From Fodinibius halophilus (GTDB lineage: Bacteria; Bacteroidota; Rhodothermia; Balneolales; Balneolaceae), in NCBI RefSeq assembly GCF_011059105.1, contig NZ_JAALLS010000003.1, positions 62,001-126,000 of the forward strand: 64,000 bases of DNA. Direction: 5' to 3'. The position numbers and the translations under genes were made by a program. Every line of letters begins with the position of its first letter. Positions within the stretch are counted from its first letter, which is position 1. Shown piece by piece: positions 44,750-52,194 of this stretch. A model generated the notes under the pieces. It had not been told where the DNA came from. It searched no databases and saw only the letters and a list, made by a program, of their open reading frames with translations.

Positions 44750-45472
44750 ATGAATTCTGACTTTACTAATCGACATATCATCGTCACCGGAGGAGCGGGT
44801 GCCCTGGGCTCAGCCGTCGTACAATTGTTACTTAATGAGGGGGCTAAATGTAGTATACCCTGCTATAATACAACCGAAGAAGAAACTTTTAGACTGCGTA
44901 ATCACGCCAATATTTTTACCAAAGCGAACATTGACCTTACCAATGAAGAGCAAACCCAAACTTTTTATGATGATGCTATAGCACAGCAAGGGCCCCTTTG
45001 GGCTTCCATTCATATTGCAGGCGGATTTGGAATGGGGAATATTGAAGATACACCAATGAGTGATTTTAACAAACAGCTGCAACTCAATACCGTAACCTGC
45101 TACAATAGTTGTCGGGCTGCAGTGCAACGAATAAGGGAATCAAATTATACCGGGGGACGCATTGTCAATATTGCTGCACGACCTGCAGTGGAACCGCGCC
45201 AAGGAAAGGGGATGACCGCTTACACCGTATCCAAAGCCGGCGTTGCCGCCCTTACCCAATCCCTCGCTGCCGAAGTAATTGAAGATGATATTACCGTCAA
45301 TGCTATTGCTCCATCTATTATTGATACCCCACAAAACCGCAATAACATGACCAACGCAAACTATGAAGATTGGCCCAAACCCAACCAACTGGCACAACAG
45401 ATTGCTTACTTGGTATCGCCGGAAAATGAAGTGACTCGCGGGGGCGTTATTCCTGTTTACGGTAAAAGTTAG
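44750..45472 (+). CDS. Short-chain dehydrogenase/reductase
   Basis: 240 residues. The nucleotide motif is VTGGAGALGSAVV (Gly-rich, NAD(P)), then HIAGGFGMGN for NNAG, and the catalytic pair in TAYTVSKAGVAALTQ (Tyr-x-x-x-Lys). The usual catalytic Ser region reads GGRIVNIAARPAVEP, so the Ser appears to be Ala. VNAIAPSIIDTPQNR follows. Substrate unknown. It is divergent from the M48 gene with a 171-base region between, where its promoter must lie. Confidence 0.9.
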   Translation: MNSDFTNRHIIVTGGAGALGSAVVQLLLNEGAKCSIPCYNTTEEETFRLRNHANIFTKANIDLTNEEQTQTFYDDAIAQQGPLWASIHIAGGFGMGNIEDTPMSDFNKQLQLNTVTCYNSCRAAVQRIRESNYTGGRIVNIAARPAVEPRQGKGMTAYTVSKAGVAALTQSLAAEVIEDDITVNAIAPSIIDTPQNRNNMTNANYEDWPKPNQLAQQIAYLVSPENEVTRGGVIPVYGKS

Positions 45473-45574
45473 CTCACATTTTTTTGTTGTAGCTCTGTTC
45501 TGGCCCCATCTTGTTCTGAGGCTGTCCATAGGGGAAAAGACTTTTTTTGGGGGCTTTGCGAAACTAGTCACATC

Positions 45575-45656
45575 TTGTCATGCGGAACTTGTTTCAGCAT
45601 CTCATATACAGTTATTAGCATTAAAACCGAGATCCTGAACTGAATTCAGGATGACA
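45575..45656. repeat. Inverted pair of TCATCC/GGATCTCG-family repeats
   Basis: TTGTCATGCGGAACTTGTTT, then CAGCATCTCATATACAGTTA and TTAGCATTAAAA. The inverted partner at 45628-45656 reads, on the minus strand, GTCATCCTGAATTCAGTTCA then GGATCTCGG. The first part resembles the copy at 17089 over about 50 bases. Confidence 0.65.
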
Positions 45657-45870
45657 TTACCGAGTTTTGCAAAGCTCCCTTTCTATAAGTAACAGCTGGA
45701 AGTTCGGCTGGGATTCTAAGAAAGGTTATGAAGCTTTTAAAATCAGCACATATTATTGACAGGCGTCCCTGGGATAGGCCAGATGTGGGTCAGCACGCCG
45801 GTAGTAAAGACTTGGGATTTTCGACCTTTAACCAGCCCAATTCCCCGTTATTTTTCAACCTCCTCTTGGT

Positions 45871-45891
45871 CTCCTCCTTCATAAGGAGGAG
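45871..45891. repeat. Perfect CTCCTCCTT/AAGGAGGAG hairpin
   Basis: Nine-base perfect arms around CAT. It is followed by AAATGAATG and preceded by CCTCCTCTTGGT, as part of a longer element related to those at 42416 and 43166. Confidence 0.7.
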
Positions 45892-46214
45892 AAATGAATG
45901 TGCCATCTTCATAGGCTACAACAACAATAAAATATAGAACCCTGCTTTAGATGTATTGGGTTATAAATTTAGCACCTAACTCATAGTAAAGTCCCCCTCC
46001 TTATCATGTATAGGCCGGGGACACGGGTGGTTGCCAAACCACAACTCTATGAACTTCTTTATAAAGAGGAGAAATTTTTGATGGCAATTTAAGAACCATC
46101 ACTAAAGCACTGGAAATACCAGCTACCCGAGCTTAATGGCTTAAACTGCACAGAAATAATATGAACCGCTTGGTGGAAGGCCTCGGGGAATTTCCTGGGA
46201 TATTACTTCATCTT

Positions 46215-46988
46215 TCACTTACTAGTTGAACTCAGGGTACTGAAAGATTCTTTGGCAGAGCGATATCCAATTTCGATCATTTCTGCTGTGTTTTCAGTAT
46301 CAGTTCGACTGAACTTTCCCAAATCAGGCTGAATGATGAGATCAATATCAAGGGGATTTACATGTGCCAAGTGAGAAAGGGCGATCTCGAGCGTATTATT
46401 CAGTATTCCTAAAATATTATTTGGTTGTTCATACTCCCGCCTGGCACCTAAATCTACGCCAATAATATAATCCGCTTCAAAAGCTTGTAAAGCAGATACC
46501 GGTACGCTCTCTTTCAACCCACCATCAACCAAAAGGCGACCGTGATACCGAACCGGCTCAAAAAGCACCGGAATACAAGTGCTCGCCTTCACCGCATCCG
46601 AGACATCCCCCTCATCAATAATCAGCTTCTCACCTGTGGAAATATCGGTGCCAATAACAGCCAAAGGGATATCAGCCTCTTCAAACGTAACATTTCCCAA
46701 ATGGTTATCCAGCATCATTCCCAGTTCGTTATTGGTTAACAATCCCATTTTTGAAAGGGCAATACCCGACACATCCGGCCAGTCCAGGTCCAGAGCAATA
46801 CTTTCAATCTCATCCACCGGCATCCCAAAGGCATATAAAGCGCTGACCATAGCCCCGATACTTGTTCCTGCCAGGTAATCAATGTTTATTTCTAACTCCT
46901 CCATGGCACGAAGCACTCCCACGTGAGCTGCGCCCAACGCAGCACCGCCTCCCAAGGCCAAACCAATAGAACTGTCATTCTCAGTCAT
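46215..46988 (-). CDS. Patatin-like phospholipase (RssA-type)
   Basis: 257 residues. The oxyanion hole is GLALGGGAALGAAHVGVLRA, the nucleophile Ser is in LAGTSIGAMVSALYAFGMP, and the catalytic Asp is in LLVDGGLKESVPVSAL. These three make the patatin Ser-Asp dyad. It hydrolyses lipid acyl esters in the cytoplasm or at the inner membrane. It is divergent from the mhqO-like genes, with 166 bases between the starts. Length matches the short bacterial RssA group. Confidence 0.93.
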   Translation of the reverse strand: MTENDSSIGLALGGGAALGAAHVGVLRAMEELEINIDYLAGTSIGAMVSALYAFGMPVDEIESIALDLDWPDVSGIALSKMGLLTNNELGMMLDNHLGNVTFEEADIPLAVIGTDISTGEKLIIDEGDVSDAVKASTCIPVLFEPVRYHGRLLVDGGLKESVPVSALQAFEADYIIGVDLGARREYEQPNNILGILNNTLEIALSHLAHVNPLDIDLIIQPDLGKFSRTDTENTAEMIEIGYRSAKESFSTLSSTSK

Positions 46989-47132
46989 AAATAATATTCT
47001 CTTTATCTGAATTCTTTTTAGTCCAAATTCTGTTCCAATTTAAGATGATAACTTTCAATATTACACTTACTTTAAGGTACCGAATTTCAGTAGTACCAAG
47101 AAGGTGCAAAATGTAATTCAATTTATAAATAA

Positions 47133-47150
47133 AAAGTTAAACTGAACTTT
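47133..47150. promoter_or_regulatory. Candidate operator upstream of the dioxygenase operon
   Basis: AAAGTT (47133-47138) and AACTTT (47145-47150) form an inverted repeat with a six-base spacer, ending four bases before the ATG at 47155. MarR regulators bind palindromes of this size, and a MarR gene lies 4.5 kb downstream. The repeat is seen; the link is inference. Confidence 0.3.
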
Positions 47151-47154
47151 CTCT

Positions 47155-48081
47155 ATGTCTCACCAAGGCATCCATCACATTACTGCCGTGGCCGGCGATC
47201 CCAAAGAAAATCACAAATTTTATACACAGGTGCTGGGCTTGCGAATGGTTAAAAAAACGGTCAATTTTGACGATCCTTCGGTTTACCACCTTTACTATGG
47301 CAACGAAACGGGCGAACCGGGTACCATCCTAACATTCTTTCCCTGGGAACACTTGAAAGACGGAGAACCGGATGCAGGACAGGTGGTGGCTGTATCGTTT
47401 TCTATTCCAACAACTTCAAAATCATTTTGGCTGCACCATCTCGAAGAACAGAAAATCGACTTTGAAGATCCTTTTGAACGATTTGGCAAAGAAGTAATTG
47501 GACTGCAAGATCCACACGGTTTACACTTGGAACTGGTATTGGATCCCGTGGCAGATAAGGCAGAGGGCTGGGAAGATGGACCCATTCCGGCTCGACACAC
47601 CATTCGTGGCATCCACGGCGCTACCCTGGCCGAAGATAATTATGCAGGAACAGGTCGATTGCTTGAAGAGGATCTGGGTTTTGAACTCACCAATCAGTTT
47701 GAAAACCGGTACCTATATGAATCAAAAGCTGAATTTGGATCAACGATAGAGATTATTGATCAGTTTCCCCTCAATGGCAAACCGGGCAAAGGCACCGTAC
47801 ACCATATTGCCTTTCGCGCCGAAGATGAAGAAGAACAGGAACGGTACCGGAAAAAGTTATTGAACAAAGGATATTACCTCACGGAAGTGAAAGATCGAGA
47901 TTACTTTAAATCGGTCTATTTCCACGAACCGGGCGGCATTCTTTTTGAAATTGCAACGGATCCACCCGGTTTTACCTGCGATGAAGATGTTGCTAAGCTG
48001 GGACAATCACTTCAATTACCCGATTGGCTGGAACATGAACGAACTGATATTGAGCAAGATCTACCCTCTTTAACTGCTTAA
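47155..48081 (+). CDS. MhqO-like ring-cleaving dioxygenase (VOC family)
   Basis: 308 residues with two vicinal-oxygen-chelate modules. The first starts GIHHITAVAGDPKENHKFYT and contains GLRMVKKTVNFDDP; the second starts TIRGIHGATLAEDNYAGTGR, with the metal-binding Glu region GGILFEIATDPPGF. Bacillus MhqO/MhqA/MhqE proteins of this type are induced by hydroquinones and open quinol rings. It is 12 bases before a paralogue with which it shares about half of its residues, and forms an operon with the hydrolase at 49033. The exact substrate is inferred from family and context. Confidence 0.88.
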   Translation: MSHQGIHHITAVAGDPKENHKFYTQVLGLRMVKKTVNFDDPSVYHLYYGNETGEPGTILTFFPWEHLKDGEPDAGQVVAVSFSIPTTSKSFWLHHLEEQKIDFEDPFERFGKEVIGLQDPHGLHLELVLDPVADKAEGWEDGPIPARHTIRGIHGATLAEDNYAGTGRLLEEDLGFELTNQFENRYLYESKAEFGSTIEIIDQFPLNGKPGKGTVHHIAFRAEDEEEQERYRKKLLNKGYYLTEVKDRDYFKSVYFHEPGGILFEIATDPPGFTCDEDVAKLGQSLQLPDWLEHERTDIEQDLPSLTA

Positions 48082-48093
48082 CTTATTGCTACC

Positions 48094-49026
48094 ATGTCTG
48101 AACACCGCGGAATTCATCACATTTCTGTCACTGCCAGCGATCCCCAAGCCAATTATGATTTTTATGTAAAAAAGCTGGGGATGCGAATGGTTAAGAAAAC
48201 GGTAAACCAAGATGACCCCACGAAATATCACCTTTTCTATGCCAATGCCGAGGGGAGCCCGGGCTCTAGCCTGACCTTCTTTCCATGGCCCAATGCCCGG
48301 GAAGGGATCAACGGAACCGGGGAAGCTACTGCTATATCGCTGGCAGTGCCAAAAGATTCTTTATCCTATTGGCAAGAACATCTTAAAGAACAGAAGATTC
48401 CTTTCAGCGGTCCTATTAGCCGCTATAATAAACAGCACCTCTCTTTTAAAGATCCGGATGGCCTACAGCTTCACCTGGTTTTTGATGACCTTCTCTCAGA
48501 TCCCAAAGGCTGGGAGAAATCACCGGTCCCTACCGAACATCAGATACAAGGATTCTGGAGCACTACCTTGGAGGTAGCTAACACTGAGCATACAGAAAAC
48601 GTATTGACCTCCATTTTGGGATTTGAAAAAGATAGCTCTGAAAAGAACGCAACGCTCTATAAAAGCAAGAGCACACTCGGAAAAACCATCATTCTCAAAC
48701 AAACCCCGGCAAGGCAAGGACAAAATGGGGCGGGCATTGTCCACCACCTGGCCTTCCAAACTGAGGATAAAGAAGATCTGAAAAAGCTGCGTCACGAGGT
48801 ACTGCGATATGGCCTTCAACCGACAGAAATTACTGATCGCCATTTCTTTAAGTCTGTTTACTTTCGACTGCCAAACGGACTGCTTTTTGAAATGGCTACT
48901 AGCGGACCGGGCTATTTTGTGAATTCTGATTTTGATGCCGACCAAGCCGAAAAACTAGAACTGCCCCCGTGGTATCGCTCGCAACGAGACGAGATAGAAG
49001 CGGCCCTGCCAACTCTTAAAACCTAG
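48094..49026 (+). CDS. MhqO-like ring-cleaving dioxygenase, paralogue
   Basis: 310 residues. Same two-module plan: GIHHISVTASDPQANYDFYV, GMRMVKKTVNQDDP, and at the end GLLFEMATSGPGYFVNS. It arose by tandem duplication with the 47155 gene but has diverged strongly in the second module, so the two may take different quinols. The hydrolase gene starts seven bases after its stop. Confidence 0.88.
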   Translation: MSEHRGIHHISVTASDPQANYDFYVKKLGMRMVKKTVNQDDPTKYHLFYANAEGSPGSSLTFFPWPNAREGINGTGEATAISLAVPKDSLSYWQEHLKEQKIPFSGPISRYNKQHLSFKDPDGLQLHLVFDDLLSDPKGWEKSPVPTEHQIQGFWSTTLEVANTEHTENVLTSILGFEKDSSEKNATLYKSKSTLGKTIILKQTPARQGQNGAGIVHHLAFQTEDKEDLKKLRHEVLRYGLQPTEITDRHFFKSVYFRLPNGLLFEMATSGPGYFVNSDFDADQAEKLELPPWYRSQRDEIEAALPTLKT

Positions 49027-49032
49027 CATCCT

Positions 49033-49701
49033 ATGTCCCTTTTTCGCGTAGATCCCGACAACCCATTCAACGGGCCTCACCAACAAAATATGCAGGTAGT
49101 TACGGGCGGCCTATCTCCTAACGATGCCTCCATGGCAATGATTTTGACCCATGGACGGGGAGCATCGGCACAAAGTATGATGCTCTTTGCTGATGAATTT
49201 GAACGAGATGATATCCACTACCGGGCCATACAAGCAAGGCGTCACACTTGGTATCCCCGATCTTTTCTGGCACCCCGGGAGAACAATCAGCCCGGAATCT
49301 CCAGCGGACTGCAAGCTATTTATAATCAAATTAGCGAACTCAATAAAGCTGGAATTAATACTGACCATATCGCCCTGCTGGGATTCTCACAAGGTGCTTG
49401 CCTTACCACCGAATTTGCGGCCCGTCACCCACAACGTTTTGGGGCAATCATTGGATTTAGCGGTGGATTAATTGGCGACATGATTGACGAGGCCGCTTAT
49501 GAAGGAGACTTAAAAGAAACACCGGTTTTCCTGGGATGCAGCAACGTTGACCCCCATATCCCCCAAAAAAGAGTGGAAGATACCGCCCGCATCTTACAGC
49601 AGTTGAATGCAGATGTAACAAAGAAAATCTACAAGGGAATGGGCCATACGGTCAATGAGGATGAGATCAAAGAAGTAAACAAAATATTAGAAAGCATATA
49701 G
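49033..49701 (+). CDS. MhqD-like alpha/beta hydrolase
   Basis: 222 residues. Nucleophile elbow GFSQGACLTTEFAARHP (Ser), preceded by ILTHGRGASAQSMMLFA, with the catalytic Asp region VFLGCSNVDPHIP and His in YKGMGHTVNEDEI. It belongs to the carboxylesterase/phospholipase group that includes MhqD, encoded with MhqO in Firmicutes. Probably hydrolyses a ring-opening product or glutathione/bacillithiol-type conjugate; the latter is a guess. Last gene of the detoxification operon, 30 bases from the end of the converging OLD-family gene. Confidence 0.88.
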   Translation: MSLFRVDPDNPFNGPHQQNMQVVTGGLSPNDASMAMILTHGRGASAQSMMLFADEFERDDIHYRAIQARRHTWYPRSFLAPRENNQPGISSGLQAIYNQISELNKAGINTDHIALLGFSQGACLTTEFAARHPQRFGAIIGFSGGLIGDMIDEAAYEGDLKETPVFLGCSNVDPHIPQKRVEDTARILQQLNADVTKKIYKGMGHTVNEDEIKEVNKILESI

Positions 49702-49731
49702 TTTACATACTGTATAATTACTCATTTTATC

Positions 49732-51540
49732 TTAGAACTTCTTTCTAAGTATATCTATCAATTTTTTAATATTTTCTTTGGACTCATCATCTATATCAAT
49801 TCCACCATTTAGTACTTTCTCATAGAATAACTTTGCGTTAAGTACCTTATCCGTTTTTTTTGCTATCGTTGAATTCTTTTTTCTTTTATCATATTTGCCT
49901 GTCTCTAATATTGCCGAATGATATAGATCTTTACTTAAAACATCTTCAATTGCTGCATTTGCCAATGGTATTTTACCTATCATATCTTTAGTTGTGCACT
50001 CCCAATCCTTATCTAACTTCTTTTTTGCTTCTTTATATCCATTATCATTATCGAACAGATAATATATATCACAACCCCAGCCTTGGAGAATAGTTCCAAC
50101 ATGTGGCATATTAGTAGCCCCACCCCCATGAATTATATTGACTGAATTCTCATTCATAATTTTCATAAAAGCATTTAAATAATAGTAGTCAGAAGGACCT
50201 TCAACAATTATATTATTAATCTTATCAACATTACTTATTCCATCATTTATACCTAACCCTATTGTTGTTAAAACTGGCGTTAATGTTTCTTTATCCGAAA
50301 CCTTATGTAATTTATTAGATATTGTAGTATTATTATTTTCTTTCAAAACAGCTCTAACTCTATGCAACCTATCATTACTAATCAAATAAGGGGAATGTGT
50401 TGAAAAAAGAATTTGTGAAGGCAAATCATTCAATCTCTTGATGATATCTTTCTGTGCTTTAGCATGTAAATAAAGACCAGGTTCATCTATCAAAATTATA
50501 TTATCGTACTCTTCTTTTGTCTTCGCAGATACCAAAATATAAAAAGATAAATACCACTGTTTTCCCTTACTCCTCATGCTGGGCTTAAAATGCTCATTTT
50601 CTTCAGAAATAAAGAACAAGACTGTATCACTATCCCATTCTATTAAAACCTCTGACTGATCTTGTTTCCAATATTTTTGAAGCTCTTCATTGAATTCTAT
50701 ATTTAATCTTTTTTTATGATTAACCTTCTGTAGGTTCCCTCCTGACTTTATTAAACTTGTATCAATATCAGAAATTTTCTCAAATGCTTTAATCCATTTA
50801 CTATTTGATAAATTATCGATTTCAATCTCATTAGGTAAGATATCATCAAAAGATTTAAATAAAACGAAATATGGCACATAGTGCGCAAGCTCAGTCGCAT
50901 ATCTTAAATCATCGTTATCATTTTTATTAATCTTGAGTAAGCTAATCAACTCATTAACTTCTTGGGTTAAAGTATTTACATTGCTAACATGACTATTGTT
51001 ATTTAATTGATTAGTATATTGCTTGAATCTCTTTATTGAATCTTCAAGATTGTTATAAATGACCTCAGGAAGTTTAACTTCAGCCTGTCTTGACACATTT
51101 TCATCATGCAATATGTTAATCTCACTAGTTTTCTTTTCTATATCTTCCCTAACTTTATATCGTGCCTTTTTAATTTCTAATAATCCTATTTGGCGCAAGA
51201 ATTCTTCATCCAAAAAATAATTTGATGAAAAATCTTTTGTCAAAGTCAGCTCCAATTCATTTTTGGACAACTCTTTAATCTCTTCTGTTACTTTAAAGGT
51301 AGGAAGCTCTTCATGACCAATTCTTAGGGTAAGCTCAATTCTCGGTTCTCCATCTTTATGTACCGGTATATGATCTTCAGAGAATTCTTTATCTACGTTA
51401 AAGCACTCCAATGCTTCAAGAACATTAGACTTTCCTGACTCATTTTTTCCTGCTAAAATCGTTAAATCCCTTGACAAATAGCATTCCCCTGAATCAATAA
51501 TTGATTTAAAATTAAAGATTCTAAAACTAATTAACTCCAT
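49732..51540 (-). CDS. OLD-family ATPase with TOPRIM nuclease domain
   Basis: 602 residues. The N-terminal ABC/SMC-like ATPase half has Walker A at 31-39 (GKNESGKSN), a coiled-coil insertion (about 125-200), and Walker B IILIDEPGLYLHAKAQ followed by LFSTHSPYLIS. The C-terminal TOPRIM domain begins NIIVEGPSDYYYLNAFMKI and has the DxD pair in IYYLFDNDNGYKEAK. This is the class 1 OLD (overcoming lysogenization defect) plan; no UvrD-like helicase sits beside it, so it is not a Gabija pair. Such nucleases often serve in phage defence. It is markedly more AT-rich than neighbours and splits the quinone operon from its likely MarR regulator, a sign of acquisition. Function as defence is inference. 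Confidence 0.88.
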   Translation of the reverse strand: MELISFRIFNFKSIIDSGECYLSRDLTILAGKNESGKSNVLEALECFNVDKEFSEDHIPVHKDGEPRIELTLRIGHEELPTFKVTEEIKELSKNELELTLTKDFSSNYFLDEEFLRQIGLLEIKKARYKVREDIEKKTSEINILHDENVSRQAEVKLPEVIYNNLEDSIKRFKQYTNQLNNNSHVSNVNTLTQEVNELISLLKINKNDNDDLRYATELAHYVPYFVLFKSFDDILPNEIEIDNLSNSKWIKAFEKISDIDTSLIKSGGNLQKVNHKKRLNIEFNEELQKYWKQDQSEVLIEWDSDTVLFFISEENEHFKPSMRSKGKQWYLSFYILVSAKTKEEYDNIILIDEPGLYLHAKAQKDIIKRLNDLPSQILFSTHSPYLISNDRLHRVRAVLKENNNTTISNKLHKVSDKETLTPVLTTIGLGINDGISNVDKINNIIVEGPSDYYYLNAFMKIMNENSVNIIHGGGATNMPHVGTILQGWGCDIYYLFDNDNGYKEAKKKLDKDWECTTKDMIGKIPLANAAIEDVLSKDLYHSAILETGKYDKRKKNSTIAKKTDKVLNAKLFYEKVLNGGIDIDDESKENIKKLIDILRKKF

Positions 51541-51640
51541 GACAAATAACTTTGATTACAAATTAAAAATACACTCTTAATAAAGAGTATGTATAAAAAA
51601 CATTTTGATAATGTCTCCCTAATAAAAATTCTGATCAAAC

Positions 51641-52069
51641 CTACTCCATGGCTTCCAGGGCTTTGTCGATCATCTCTGATAGTACTTTTACGTAACGGTC
51701 TCCCAACTGCTCGCTCTGCAGACTATTAAGGCTTCTCCATTTATCCTTAACTTCCTGGGCAACGCGTCCCCCCTTTGCTGTTGAAACAACGGATGTAGCA
51801 CGTCCTTTCGATTCCCGCTCAACCAGTTCGCGCCGCTCCAGCTTTTGCACCAGTCGTGTTATGGTAGAAGGCTTAAGGTGCAGGCGCTCTGCCAATTTGC
51901 TCGGCTGTATCCCCGGATCATTTTGAACCAATAGTAATAATAGCGCATGCGACGATGATAACCCTACCGAAGCAAAGACCTCATCGGCTTGTCGCGTAAG
52001 CTTTCGGGAAAAAGCTGCTGCTAAGAAAAAGAGATTCCCTTCAAGAATGTCATCGTTGTTTTCTGCCAT
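51641..52069 (-). CDS. MarR-family transcription regulator
   Basis: 142 residues. Winged helix: LLLLVQNDPGIQPSKLAERL, HLKPSTITRLVQKLERRELV and ERESKGRATSVV, flanked by the dimerisation helices. MarR proteins repress detoxification genes and release DNA on binding or oxidation by quinones and other ligands; MhqR is the known example for mhqO/mhqD. A Cys redox switch is not obvious: no cysteine is seen in the sequence. Separated from the mhqO-like operon only by the OLD gene. Confidence 0.88.
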   Translation of the reverse strand: MAENNDDILEGNLFFLAAAFSRKLTRQADEVFASVGLSSSHALLLLLVQNDPGIQPSKLAERLHLKPSTITRLVQKLERRELVERESKGRATSVVSTAKGGRVAQEVKDKWRSLNSLQSEQLGDRYVKVLSEMIDKALEAME

Positions 52070-52194
52070 AACAATTATTTTGGCTGTGCATGCAAATCAA
52101 TATAGTGATCCATGAGAATTTTAAAAACAAATCCCACTACAAACCGATTCCTTTGTACAAAAAAACGGATCAACCGTTCTATCCCGGGCACCTA

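Larger units (their letters stand above)
45473..46214. other. Long intergenic region with interspersed repeats
   Basis: 742 bases. Holds an inverted pair of the TCATCC/GGATCTCG family (45575-45656), a perfect hairpin at 45871-45891, and a related but diverged stretch at about 45990-46080 (CCCCCTCCTTATCATG, later CTTTATAAAGAGGAGAAA). A 70-codon frame at 45728-45937 crosses the hairpin and is not supported. No RNA gene was recognised. Confidence 0.6.

Noticed and set aside
45728-45937. 70-codon plus-strand frame downstream of the SDR gene
   Set aside because: Crosses an interspersed hairpin repeat and has no recognisable domain.
49732-51540. Gabija (GajA/GajB) defence pair
   Set aside because: The ATPase/TOPRIM protein fits GajA in outline, but no UvrD-like helicase gene lies on either side. 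It fits a stand-alone class 1 OLD better.
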